Assembly: GCA_022790905.1 (NCBI GenBank)
Contig: JAAVYC010000208.1
Location: 1-8,833, forward strand
From: Lachnospiraceae bacterium
Lineage (GTDB): Bacteria; Bacillota; Clostridia; Lachnospirales; Lachnospiraceae
Length of the DNA stretch: 8,833 nt
Direction of reading: 5' to 3'
This document shows, one piece after another, positions 1-7,363 of the stretch (position 1 is its first letter; every line of letters starts with the position of its first letter). The notes beneath the pieces were generated by a model. The model did no database searches, was not told the origin of the DNA, and saw only the letters and a program-made list of their open reading frames with translations. The translations under genes were made by a program, and so were the position numbers.

Positions 1-1503
1 GCCTTTTTCGTTCGGTAAGGACTTCATTGTCGGGAACAGCAATACATCGCGAATCGCAGCAGAATTTGTCATAATCATCACCATACGATCAATTCCAAAT
101 CCAATACCGCCTGTCGGAGGCATACCATGATTCAAAGCATTCATAAAATCCTCGTCCGTCGTATTTGCTTCCTCATCTCCCTGCGCCAACAATTCTTCCT
201 GCGCTTTAAAACGCTCCCTCTGATCAATCGGATCATTCAATTCTGAATAGGCGTTCGCCATTTCCCAGCCATTGATGAAAAATTCAAAACGTTCCACATA
301 TTCCGGATTTTCCGGCTTCTTCTTTGTCAGTGGAGAGATTTCAATTGGATGATCCATAACAAAAGTCGGCTGAATCAAGTGCTCCTCCACATATGTTTCA
401 AAAAACAAATTTAGAATGTCACCTTTTTTATGATGCTCTTCAAATTCAATATGGTGTTCCTTTGCGACTGCTTTTGCTTCTTCGGTATCCTTGATTCCAT
501 TGAAATCTATATTTGCATATTTTTTTACGGCATCTACCATCGTAATCCGTTCAAATGGCTGCGACAAGTCAATCTCATGTTCTCCATATGCCAGTTGCAG
601 ACCACCGGTTACTTCCTGCGCCACATGGCGATATAGATTTTCTGTCAAGTCCATCATACCATGATAATCCGTATACGCCTGATAGAGTTCCATCAGTGTA
701 AATTCCGGATTATGTCTCGTATCGATCCCCTCGTTGCGGAATACTCGTCCAATCTCATAGACTCTCTCTAAACCGCCCACAATCAAGCGCTTTAGGTATA
801 ACTCCAGCGAAATTCTCAATTTCAAGTCTTCATCTAATGCATTAAAATGTGTCTCAAAAGGTCTCGCTGCCGCTCCACCGGCATTGGAGACGAGCATAGG
901 CGTTTCCACCTCCATAAATCCCTGCGCATCCAGGTAATGACGAATACTGCTCAGGATTTTAGAGCGCTTGATAAATGTATCCTTTACATCTTGATTCATA
1001 ATTAAATCTACATAGCGCTGTCTGTAACGGATATCTGTATTTGTCAGTCCATGGAATTTTTCTGGTAAAATCTGAAGACTCTTAGACAAAAGAGTCACCT
1101 CTTTTGCATGAATCGAAATCTCTCCCGTCTTCGTCTTAAACACAAATCCGGTGATTCCAACGATATCACCTACATCCATCTTCTTAAAGTCTTTATAGAA
1201 CTCCTCTCCAATTTCATCTCTTGCCACGTAGGATTGAATACTTCCCCTTAAATCCTGGATATTACAAAAAGAAGCTTTTCCCATCACACGCTTTTGCATC
1301 ATACGGCCAGCTACAGTTACCGTTTGCTCTTCCATTTCCTCAAAATGATCTTTGATGTCCGCGCTGTGATGTGTGACATCAAATTTTGTGATAATAAAAG
1401 GATCTTTGCCATCAGTCTGAAGCTGTGCAAGCTTTTCATGGCGTACCTTGATCAATTGATTAACATCTTGTTCCTGTGTATTTTTCTGCTTTTGCTCCGC
1501 CAT
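1..1503 (-). CDS. lysS: Lysyl-tRNA synthetase, class II (3' end off the window)
   Basis: Charges tRNA-Lys with lysine using ATP in the cytoplasm. The frame is open for 501 codons and runs off the left edge. By my translation residues 1-60 are a helical N-terminal arm, about 62-140 an OB-fold anticodon-binding domain, and the rest the class II catalytic core. Motif 2 is visible as FRNEGIDTRHNPEFT (about 255-269) and motif 3 as GIGFGIDRMVM (about 466-476); DVLLFPTMK (about 486-494) is typical of the C-terminal end of the core. Bacterial LysRS is usually 490-510 residues, so little of the core is missing, but a C-terminal extension beyond the edge cannot be excluded. The ATG at 1501-1503 follows an AGGAG six bases upstream and lies 11 bases after the greA stop, so the two are almost certainly co-transcribed. 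No T-box leader was seen. Identification is very secure. Confidence 0.97.
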   Translation of the reverse strand, partial: MAEQKQKNTQEQDVNQLIKVRHEKLAQLQTDGKDPFIITKFDVTHHSADIKDHFEEMEEQTVTVAGRMMQKRVMGKASFCNIQDLRGSIQSYVARDEIGEEFYKDFKKMDVGDIVGITGFVFKTKTGEISIHAKEVTLLSKSLQILPEKFHGLTNTDIRYRQRYVDLIMNQDVKDTFIKRSKILSSIRHYLDAQGFMEVETPMLVSNAGGAAARPFETHFNALDEDLKLRISLELYLKRLIVGGLERVYEIGRVFRNEGIDTRHNPEFTLMELYQAYTDYHGMMDLTENLYRHVAQEVTGGLQLAYGEHEIDLSQPFERITMVDAVKKYANIDFNGIKDTEEAKAVAKEHHIEFEEHHKKGDILNLFFETYVEEHLIQPTFVMDHPIEISPLTKKKPENPEYVERFEFFINGWEMANAYSELNDPIDQRERFKAQEELLAQGDEEANTTDEDFMNALNHGMPPTGGIGFGIDRMVMIMTNSAAIRDVLLFPTMKSLPNEKG

Positions 1504-1514
1504 TGTACTCTCCT

Positions 1515-1994
1515 TTAATTTGATCTCTGTATTTCTAATACCTTATATTTTAAATCGCCCGCTTGTGTCTCTACAACCACAACATCGTCCACTTTCGCAC
1601 CGAGCAATGCCCTTCCTACTGGAGATTCATTCGAAATTTTTCCTTTTAGGCTGTTCGCTTCTGTGGAGCCCACAATTTTATATTCCAGTTCATCGTCATA
1701 TTCCATATCCAAAATTCGTACACGGCATCCCACACTGATTTTATCCAAGTCTACTTCTTCTTCAATGACAACTTCCGCATTTTTCAAAATTTTTTCGATC
1801 TCATCAATACGTGCCTCGATATCACGCTGTTCGTCTTTTGCCGCATCGTACTCCGCGTTTTCTGATAAATCGCCCTGTTCTCTTGCTTCCTTGATCTTCT
1901 GTGCGACTTCTTTTCTCCTTACTACTTTTAAATCCTGTAATTCGTTTTCTAATTTTTGTAATCCCTCATAAGTTAATAGATTTTTCTTATCCAT
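1515..1994 (-). CDS. greA: Transcription elongation factor GreA
   Basis: GreA enters the RNA polymerase secondary channel and stimulates cleavage of backtracked transcripts. From the ATG at 1994 the product is 159 residues, the normal length. The N-terminal coiled coil (about 8-75) carries the tip motif GDLSENAEYDAA, with acidic residues D42 and E45 matching the two residues that coordinate the catalytic magnesium in characterised GreA. The C-terminal FKBP-like domain contains ISNESPVGRALLG. An in-frame TTG at 2003 would add three residues, but the ATG better matches family length and has a GAAGGG nine bases upstream. It is the first gene after a SigA-type promoter (2058-2087) and is followed after 11 bases by lysS. 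Confidence 0.97.
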   Translation of the reverse strand: MDKKNLLTYEGLQKLENELQDLKVVRRKEVAQKIKEAREQGDLSENAEYDAAKDEQRDIEARIDEIEKILKNAEVVIEEEVDLDKISVGCRVRILDMEYDDELEYKIVGSTEANSLKGKISNESPVGRALLGAKVDDVVVVETQAGDLKYKVLEIQRSN

Positions 1995-2057
1995 GACTCT
2001 CAACCCTTCTTTAATAATATAGTTCTATCTCTATACAGAATTTTTCACATTCTTCAT

Positions 2058-2087
2058 ATTATACCTGTCAACCTTACTTCATGTCAA
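2058..2087 (-). promoter_or_regulatory. SigA-type promoter for greA-lysS, overlapping the end of dusB
   Basis: On the minus strand a perfect TTGACA (2082-2087) is separated by 18 bases from a perfect TATAAT (2058-2063). The expected start site is near 2051, giving a leader of roughly 57 bases before the greA ATG. The -35 hexamer forms the last two sense codons of dusB (Leu-Thr) and abuts its TGA stop. A second TTGACA (2066-2071) lies only two bases upstream of the -10 and cannot act as its -35. The match is seen in the sequence; activity is inferred. Confidence 0.85.
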
Positions 2088-3041
2088 GGTTTTCAATAGT
2101 TCCTCAAGCTCCTCATAGGACTCTGTCTCGTTGATTTTTCCACGCAGTTTTGCCGAGTTTTTATATCCTGCTGTATACCATGCTGCATGTTTACGCATCT
2201 CCCTCATTCCCATGTATTCTCCCTTAAACTCCATCTGCATACGAGCATGCCGCAGAATCATCTCTACGACTTCTCTTGTCTCCGGTTTGGGGAGAATTTC
2301 TCCCGTTTTTTCATAATGGAGAACCTGTTTAAAAATCCAGGGATTCCCCTGGGCACCACGAGCAATCATAATACCATCACATCCGGTTTCTCTCTGCATT
2401 CGTATGGCATCTTTCGGAGAGCGCACATCCCCATTTCCAATCACTGGAATTTTCACGGTTTCTTTTACGCTCTTTATAATTTCCCAATCCGCTTTCCCCG
2501 TATAATATTGCTCTCTTGTTCTTCCATGTACCGCAATTGCTGCAGCTCCGGATTCTTCTGCAACATGGGCAAGTTCTACTGCATTGATATGATTCTCATC
2601 GAATCCCTTTCGGATTTTTACTGTGACAGGCTTTCGGATTGCCCGCGTCGTTTTTTCTATAATCTTTCCCGCCAACATCGGATTTTTCATCAGAGCAGAG
2701 CCGTCTCCGTTATTCACCACCTTTGGCACAGGACAGCCCATGTTGATATCTAAAATATCGAATGGCAGGTCCTCAATTCGTTTCGCCTGTTCACTGATGA
2801 TATCCGGATCCGATCCGAATAACTGTAAAGACACGGGACATTCCCGTTCATCTATCGTCAGTAAAAAACGGGTATTTTTGTTATTGTACAGAATCCCTTT
2901 AGCACTCACCATTTCCATACATAAAAGTCCCGCTCCCTGTTCCTTACAGAGCAATCGAAATGGCAGGTCCGTCACCCCTGCCATCGGTCCTAAAATCAAA
3001 TTATTTTCCAGTTCCACATTTCCTATTCTCAAACTCTGCAT
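2079..3041 (-). CDS. dusB: tRNA-dihydrouridine synthase, DusB-like
   Basis: FMN-dependent enzyme that reduces uridine to dihydrouridine in the D-loop of tRNA, using NADPH. The 320-residue product is full length. The N-terminal TIM barrel starts with LGPMAGVTDLPFR (18-29). NMGCPVPK has the likely catalytic cysteine at C103. HGRT (172-175) and GNGD (202-205) are FMN phosphate/flavin-binding segments, and ARGAQGNPWIF (227-237) is another Dus signature. The C-terminal helical domain (about 255-320) binds tRNA. The ATG overlaps the coaX stop by one base (TAATG), which implies translational coupling. No terminator follows; instead the greA promoter begins inside the last codons. Members of this family downstream of coaX in Clostridia are usually named DusB; the exact target position in tRNA is inferred from the family only. 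Confidence 0.94.
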   Translation of the reverse strand: MQSLRIGNVELENNLILGPMAGVTDLPFRLLCKEQGAGLLCMEMVSAKGILYNNKNTRFLLTIDERECPVSLQLFGSDPDIISEQAKRIEDLPFDILDINMGCPVPKVVNNGDGSALMKNPMLAGKIIEKTTRAIRKPVTVKIRKGFDENHINAVELAHVAEESGAAAIAVHGRTREQYYTGKADWEIIKSVKETVKIPVIGNGDVRSPKDAIRMQRETGCDGIMIARGAQGNPWIFKQVLHYEKTGEILPKPETREVVEMILRHARMQMEFKGEYMGMREMRKHAAWYTAGYKNSAKLRGKINETESYEELEELLKTLT

Positions 3042-3823
3042 TATTTTTTGCCCCGATTTTGTTTTTCGTAGATTAGGCGCATACCTTGCAGAGTCAAATT
3101 CGGATTATAAACATCAATCATTTCTGTCTCCGGAGCGATAATACTTCCAAGACCTCCTGTTGCCACGACTTTTATCTCACCGAGATAAGCCGCTTCCTCT
3201 TTGACTTTTTTAATAATATATTCTGTCTGTCCAATCTGCCCGTAGACTAGACCGGCCTGCATACTGCTAATGGTTTCCTTTGCAAGGATACTTTCCGGTT
3301 TCTTGATTTCAATTTCCGGTAATTTTGCGGCTCCTTCCCACAAAGCTCTCGCTGAAATACGGATTCCTGGCGCTGTAATCCCTGTCAGGAAAGCTCCTTC
3401 TTGATCTACCAAATCATAAGTTGTCGCTGTTCCAAAATCAATGACGAGAACGGGGCCTCCATAGATCTCATATGCGGCAGCAGCATCCACGATTCTATCT
3501 GCCCCAATCTGTTTTGGATTTTCAGTGACTACTTTAATCCCTGTTTTGATTCCAGCCTCTACAATGATTGGTCTGATATCCAAATATTTTATGATGGCAC
3601 TAATCAAAGAATGCATAACATTCGGCACAACAGATGAGATAATCACATCTTTCATCTTTTTGAACTCAATTCCATTTTGTAAAAGAATTCCTGCTAATGT
3701 AGATGCATATTCATCCGAAGTTCTAGTTCGTTTTGTCGTCAAACGAAATGTCGTAATAAGATCCTCTCCCCGAAAGACTCCCACCGTAATATTGGTATTT
3801 CCCACATCAATTGTTAACAGCAT
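3041..3823 (-). CDS. coaX: Type III pantothenate kinase
   Basis: Phosphorylates pantothenate to 4'-phosphopantothenate, the first committed step of coenzyme A synthesis. Type III enzymes belong to the ASKHA fold and, unlike type I, are generally not feedback-inhibited by CoA. At 260 residues it has the usual length. DVGNTN (6-11) is the phosphate loop. GADR (107-110) contains D109, the position of the catalytic aspartate, and IDFGTATT (128-135) forms the second nucleotide-binding segment. A further PGI (152-154) lies in the substrate/dimer region. Its ATG lies two bases after the stop of the preceding small gene, whose last codons supply the GAGGAGG ribosome binding site, and its stop overlaps the dusB start by one base. 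No coaA-like gene is in the window. Confidence 0.96.
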   Translation of the reverse strand: MLLTIDVGNTNITVGVFRGEDLITTFRLTTKRTRTSDEYASTLAGILLQNGIEFKKMKDVIISSVVPNVMHSLISAIIKYLDIRPIIVEAGIKTGIKVVTENPKQIGADRIVDAAAAYEIYGGPVLVIDFGTATTYDLVDQEGAFLTGITAPGIRISARALWEGAAKLPEIEIKKPESILAKETISSMQAGLVYGQIGQTEYIIKKVKEEAAYLGEIKVVATGGLGSIIAPETEMIDVYNPNLTLQGMRLIYEKQNRGKK

Positions 3824-3825
3824 TT

Positions 3826-4164
3826 TTATTCCTCCTCAAAATCCTCTCCCAGGAAAAATACTTTAAAATACATTTCCAGGGATTCCAATAATTCCCGTTT
3901 ATCTCTCTGCAGCTGTTTCACTTTAAGAACGCTTCCAATATCGTCATAGAGCAGATCGCCTTCTTCTGCGTCTGTTCGAAACTGCAAATTTCCTTCCTCA
4001 TCAAAAATAAGTTCCAATGTTCCGCCAATATCTTCTGTATAAAGCACACACATAATTTTTAACTCATCTTTGATTCCCTGCGGAAGCCCCTCAAAATCTT
4101 CACTCAAATAATATTTTTTCTGATAGGCGCTCGCACCGCATAATACAACTTCTTCCTGATACAT
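3826..4164 (-). CDS. Conserved small protein of unknown function (possibly DUF6145)
   Basis: I do not recognise a function. The 112-residue product resembles, from memory, the DUF6145 family found in Lachnospiraceae between birA and coaX; a Pfam search would settle this. Visible features are an N-terminal VVLCGASAY (6-14), a helix-turn-strand stretch IKDELKIMCVLYTE (31-44), an acidic strand-rich middle ending in EEGDLLYDDIGSVL (67-80), a basic helix KVKQLQRDKRELLESLE (81-97) and an acidic tail GEDFEEE. It has no signal peptide or membrane segment, so it is probably cytosolic. Cysteines at 9 and 39 are not in a metal-binding pattern. A strong GGAGG lies five bases before the ATG. It starts 15 bases after birA and ends two bases before coaX, so it is a genuine operon member with good coding character despite its size. 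Confidence 0.85.
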   Translation of the reverse strand: MYQEEVVLCGASAYQKKYYLSEDFEGLPQGIKDELKIMCVLYTEDIGGTLELIFDEEGNLQFRTDAEEGDLLYDDIGSVLKVKQLQRDKRELLESLEMYFKVFFLGEDFEEE

Positions 4165-4179
4165 CTTTTCCTCCCCACC

Positions 4180-5157
4180 TTATGTGTAGCCGTAAAGTCC
4201 CCGAACAGAGACCTCCCCAGATGATACAAGCTTTCTTGCCTCCCATGTATCCACAATCAATTCGCCTTTTGGTGTGATTCCCATTGCCCTGCCTTCATAA
4301 GGTTCTTTCGGATCCAAAACACGAACTTGATTTTTCATATTGGCAAGTTTATCATTATATGGCTCAATCAGATTTTGCATATCCTGTGTCTCTAAGTAGA
4401 TCTCGTAATATTTTTCAAATGCTTCTAACACTGCTTCAATAATTTTTGCTCGATTTTGTTTTTTCCCACTCTCCAAATAGAGCGACGTCGCTATTTTCCC
4501 CAATTCTTCCGGAAAAGACTCGTTATGGACATTAATTCCGATTCCGATCACAATATAATTGATATAATCAATCTGGGTACTCATCTCTGTCAAAATTCCG
4601 CAGATCTTTTTTCCATTGACCACCACATCATTTGGCCATTTAATCTGGCAATCAAGCCCTGTTGTCTTCTCGATTCCCTCGGCAACTGCTAGGGCTGTGA
4701 TCAAAGTCAGCGTTGAAGCGTTCCCCGGTTCTATTTCCGGTTTTAAAACAAATGACATATAAACAGAAATTCCTTTTTGGGATTCCCAATCCCGTCCTCT
4801 TCTGCCTCGCCCTCCAGTCTGTTCATCGGCGACAACGAGAGTACCGTGTGCGGAACCTTCTTCTGCCAATTTTTTTGCTCTCGTATTCGTAGAATCCGTT
4901 GTATCAAAATAATGGATTTCTTCTCCAATCCATGATGTTTTCCTCACACTCTCAAGCTCTATCTGACTTAAGAGATCGGGAGATGATACCATATGATAAC
5001 CTTTATTTTGCACAGCCTCAATCTCATATCCCGCCTGTTTTAACTGATTAATCGCTTTCCAGATTGCCGTTCTTGAAACTTCAAAACGTTCGCACAATTC
5101 CTGACCGGATACATAACCATCTGCACTGCGCAAGGCCGCTAATATCTCTGATTTCAA
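4180..5157 (-). CDS. birA: Bifunctional biotin-[acetyl-CoA-carboxylase] ligase / biotin repressor
   Basis: Activates biotin to biotinyl-AMP, attaches it to the lysine of biotin carboxyl carrier proteins, and in the long form also represses biotin genes. The product has 325 residues. Residues 1-60 form a winged helix (SGQELCERFEVSRTAIWKAI, 17-36), making it the regulatory long type. The ligase core has the biotin/ATP loop GRGRRGR (116-122), KWPNDV (173-178) and NGKKICGIL (181-189). The small C-terminal SH3-like domain covers about 275-325. It starts with TTG, not ATG: the codon at 5155-5157 overlaps the argF TGA in TTGA, with GGAGAAG a few bases upstream, and an N-terminus at this point matches BirA family length. 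No BirA-like operator was recognised in this window, so its regulatory targets lie elsewhere. Confidence 0.95.
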   Translation of the reverse strand: MKSEILAALRSADGYVSGQELCERFEVSRTAIWKAINQLKQAGYEIEAVQNKGYHMVSSPDLLSQIELESVRKTSWIGEEIHYFDTTDSTNTRAKKLAEEGSAHGTLVVADEQTGGRGRRGRDWESQKGISVYMSFVLKPEIEPGNASTLTLITALAVAEGIEKTTGLDCQIKWPNDVVVNGKKICGILTEMSTQIDYINYIVIGIGINVHNESFPEELGKIATSLYLESGKKQNRAKIIEAVLEAFEKYYEIYLETQDMQNLIEPYNDKLANMKNQVRVLDPKEPYEGRAMGITPKGELIVDTWEARKLVSSGEVSVRGLYGYT

Positions 5158-6149
5158 GACTCTTCTCCTAACGTTGCAAGCATAACTGCTTTAATCGTGT
5201 GCATTCGATTCTCAGCCTCATCAAAGACAACGGACTGACTGCTCTCGAATACCTCATCTGCCACTTCCATTTCAGAAATCCCAAATTTCTCATAGATTTG
5301 CTTTCCTATTGTTGTATTCAAATCATGGAACGCTGGGAGACAATGCATAAAAATAGCTGTCCCTTTTGCATTTTTCATAGCTTTTGCATTGACCTGATAC
5401 GGCATAAGCTCCCGTATCCGTTCTTCCCATACCTCATCCGGCTCTCCCATGGACACCCATACATCAGTATAAATCACGTCCGCATCTTTTGTGCCCTCTT
5501 CCACATTTTCTGTCAATGTGATACTTCCTCCGGTCTGTTGTGCCACTTCTTTACAGTAAGTTACGAGCTCTTCTTCCGGAAAATAATTCCTCGAAGTACA
5601 TGCCACAAAATGCATTCCCAGTTTCGCACAAGTGACCATCAAAGAATTTCCCATATTGTAACGGGCATCTCCCATATACACAAGTTTTACGCCTTTTAAT
5701 GTACCGAGATGCTCACGGATCGTCAACATATCTGCTAACATCTGTGTCGGATGGAATTCATTTGTCAACCCATTCCAAACCGGAACTCCCGCATATTTTG
5801 CAAGTTCCTCCACAATTTCTTGTCCAAAGCCGCGGTATTCGATACCATCATACATTCTTCCCAACACCCTCGCTGTATCAGCGATACTCTCTTTTTTTCC
5901 AATCTGGGAACCCGACGGATCTAAGTATGTCACATGCATTCCCAAATCATAAGCCGCCACCTCAAAAGAACAGCGGGTTCTGGTACTTGTCTTCTCAAAA
6001 ATCAGAGCAATATTTTTTCCCGTAAGGCTGTCATGGCGTTCTCCTCTTTTTTTCTTTGCCTTCAGATCCTCTGCTAAATCAATCATATAGAGGATTTCCT
6101 CCGGTGTGAAATCTTTTAATTTTAAAAAATTACGTCCTTTTAAATTCAT
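5154..6149 (-). CDS. argF: Ornithine carbamoyltransferase
   Basis: Condenses ornithine and carbamoyl phosphate to citrulline in arginine synthesis; the same fold works in reverse in the arginine deiminase pathway. The 331-residue product shows the carbamoyl phosphate loop STRTR (55-59), HPTQ (133-136), the ornithine-binding SMG loop (233-235) and the catalytic HCLP (269-272), so all key residues are present. The length is nearer the long class (E. coli ArgI, catabolic ArcB, about 335) than Bacillus ArgF (about 310-320), so anabolic versus catabolic use cannot be settled from sequence. No arcA or arcC is adjacent, which favours the anabolic role. GAGGAGG lies eight bases before the ATG. It overlaps birA by four bases and probably opens the argF-birA-unknown-coaX-dusB transcript. 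I found no convincing promoter or ARG box in the 6150-6229 leader. Confidence 0.93.
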   Translation of the reverse strand: MNLKGRNFLKLKDFTPEEILYMIDLAEDLKAKKKRGERHDSLTGKNIALIFEKTSTRTRCSFEVAAYDLGMHVTYLDPSGSQIGKKESIADTARVLGRMYDGIEYRGFGQEIVEELAKYAGVPVWNGLTNEFHPTQMLADMLTIREHLGTLKGVKLVYMGDARYNMGNSLMVTCAKLGMHFVACTSRNYFPEEELVTYCKEVAQQTGGSITLTENVEEGTKDADVIYTDVWVSMGEPDEVWEERIRELMPYQVNAKAMKNAKGTAIFMHCLPAFHDLNTTIGKQIYEKFGISEMEVADEVFESSQSVVFDEAENRMHTIKAVMLATLGEES

Positions 6150-6216
6150 ATCTATTTCCTCCTCATTTCATTTGACAATTTCACAAAACTTGTTCTATGC
6201 GTTATCGCCAAATCGG

Positions 6217-6254
6217 CTAAAATATCAAAGGGCTGTCAGATTTTCCAACAGCCC
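6217..6254 (-). terminator. Rho-independent terminator after the SPFH gene
   Basis: A 7-bp GC-rich stem, GGGCTGT (6248-6254) with ACAGCCC (6230-6236), encloses an 11-base loop and is followed on the minus strand by TTTGATATTTT. It begins about 40 bases after the stop of the SPFH gene and separates it from argF. The rest of the gap (6150-6216) holds the argF leader and ribosome binding site, with no other clear signal. Confidence 0.75.
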
Positions 6255-6295
6255 GTAACGTTCTCTATAATTCGCTCCCCTGTCGGATCGCTCTT

Positions 6296-7225
6296 CTACT
6301 TTGTGTCGGATGCCACCTCGGTAACAGATTTTACCAGACCGGCAACACTTTGAATTTCTGACGGGATAATAATTTTGGTTGCTTTTCCATCTGCTGCTTT
6401 CGCAAATGCCTCCAAACTCTTCAACTGCAATACGGCATCGTCTGGTCCCGCCTCTTTTAAAAATCTCAAACCGTCTGCATTTGCCTGCTGAATCTTTAAA
6501 ATAGCTTCTGCTTGACCTTCTGCCTCGCGTACTGTCGCTTCTTTTTTCGCTTCCGCACGTAAGATTGCGGCTTCTTTTTCTGCCTCTGCATCTAAGATCG
6601 CTGATTCCTTCTTACCTTCTGCAACTAGAATTGTTGCTGTCTTCTCTCCCTCTGCTCTTGTTACGGCTTCACGACGTTCACGCTCTGCTTTCATCTGTTT
6701 TTCCATCGCATCCTGGATTGCCTGCGGTGGAATAATATTTTTCAATTCCACACGGTTTACTTTGATTCCCCAAGGGTCTGTCGCCACATCTAAAGAAGCT
6801 CTCATCTTGGTATTGATCGTCTCCCTCGAGGTCAATGTCTCATCTAGTTCCAGATCACCAATGATATTACGAAGTGTAGTTGCCGTCAAATTCTCAATAG
6901 CCATGATTGGATTATCCACACCATACACAAATAACTTCGGATCTGTAATCTGGAAATAGACAACCGTATCAATTCTCATTGTAACATTGTCCTTTGTGAT
7001 CACTGGCTGCGGTGCAAAATCTACCACTTGCTCTTTTAAAAGTACTTTTTTCGCAACGCGGTCGATAAATGGAAACTTAAAATGAATTCCAACTCCCCAG
7101 GTTGCAAGATATCCACCCAAACGCTCTATTACCATTGCGTGAGCCTGTGGTACGATTCTGACACAGGAAACAGCAATCAGTAATAAAAATACAACGAGTA
7201 CGATAATGCCTATCATCATAATCAT
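6296..7225 (-). CDS. SPFH/band 7 (stomatin-like) membrane protein
   Basis: Membrane-anchored scaffold of the stomatin/prohibitin/HflK superfamily; such proteins form large ring or cage oligomers that organise membrane domains or regulate proteases. Residues 1-22 are one hydrophobic segment (IGIIVLVVFLLLIAVS). Then comes the band 7 domain (about 23-172), including VPQAHAMVIERLGGY, ITKDNVTMRIDTVVYFQI and LRNIIGDLELDETLTSRE. A long helix (about 173-245) contains five consecutive 11-residue repeats beginning at 190, and a hydrophobic C-terminal segment follows. The 309 residues match bacterial QmcA/paraslipin-type proteins. The usual partner, an NfeD-family protein, is not adjacent: a wall hydrolase lies upstream and argF downstream. 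GGAGG lies eight bases before the ATG; nearby in-frame ATGs at codons 3 and 4 are less well placed. A TATAGT (7276-7281) could be its -10, but no good -35 is seen. Confidence 0.93.
   Translation of the reverse strand: MIMMIGIIVLVVFLLLIAVSCVRIVPQAHAMVIERLGGYLATWGVGIHFKFPFIDRVAKKVLLKEQVVDFAPQPVITKDNVTMRIDTVVYFQITDPKLFVYGVDNPIMAIENLTATTLRNIIGDLELDETLTSRETINTKMRASLDVATDPWGIKVNRVELKNIIPPQAIQDAMEKQMKAERERREAVTRAEGEKTATILVAEGKKESAILDAEAEKEAAILRAEAKKEATVREAEGQAEAILKIQQANADGLRFLKEAGPDDAVLQLKSLEAFAKAADGKATKIIIPSEIQSVAGLVKSVTEVASDTK
6494..6658 (-). repeat. Five in-frame 33-bp (11-residue) coding repeats in the SPFH helix
   Basis: Codons 190-244 read as five successive 11-residue units: RAEGEKTATIL, VAEGKKESAIL, DAEAEKEAAIL, RAEAKKEATVR, EAEGQAEAILK. 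Each unit has Ala-Glu at positions 2-3 and most end in Ile/Val-Leu. This is a hendecad pattern, expected for a straight, right-handed or untwisted coiled coil. DNA identity between units is only moderate, so this is an old protein-level repeat and not a recent duplication. Confidence 0.85.
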
Positions 7226-7289
7226 GAATCATTCCTCCAAATCTATTCTCTTCTATTTTGTCTACGCTACATCTTACTATATTTTACCC

Positions 7290-7327
7290 ATAAATACAAG
7301 AAAGAATCTCACTCATGAGATTCTTTC
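7290..7327 (-). terminator. Stem-loop terminator after the wall hydrolase gene
   Basis: A perfect 12-bp stem (7300-7311 with 7316-7327; GAAAGAATCTCA and its complement) has a four-base loop. On the minus strand it is followed by TTGTATTT, a broken T-tract. It sits about 37 bases after the hydrolase stop. The A-rich 5' arm means it might also work on plus-strand transcripts, though no plus-strand gene is present. The remaining bases to 7226 hold only the SPFH leader. Confidence 0.75.
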
Positions 7328-7363
7328 CTGCCTTATCAACACTGTTTTTATTTACTCGCTTAT

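Noticed and set aside
1995..2003. TTG start adding three residues to GreA
   Set aside because: The ATG at 1994 gives the usual family length and has an acceptable GAAGGG upstream.
2025..2056. Small AGAAT/ATTCT hairpin in the greA leader
   Set aside because: Five weak base pairs only; expected by chance in AT-rich sequence.
2066..2071. Second TTGACA in front of greA
   Set aside because: Only two bases from the -10 box; the TTGACA at 2082-2087 has a workable 18-base spacer.
2187..2753. 188-codon open frame on the plus strand
   Set aside because: It lies wholly antisense to dusB, has no ribosome binding site or recognisable domain, and reads as Ser/Phe/His-rich shadow protein.
2623..3141. 172-codon open frame on the plus strand
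   Set aside because: Antisense to dusB and the end of coaX, both strongly supported; no coding signature of its own.
6171..6187. Imperfect dyad TTTG--AA-TT--CAAA in the argF leader
   Set aside because: Short and imperfect, and it does not match the ARG box consensus closely enough to call an operator.
6172..6199. TTGACA on the plus strand between argF and the SPFH gene
   Set aside because: The matching -10 (TCTATG) is poor and there is no plus-strand gene to serve; an antisense RNA cannot be supported.
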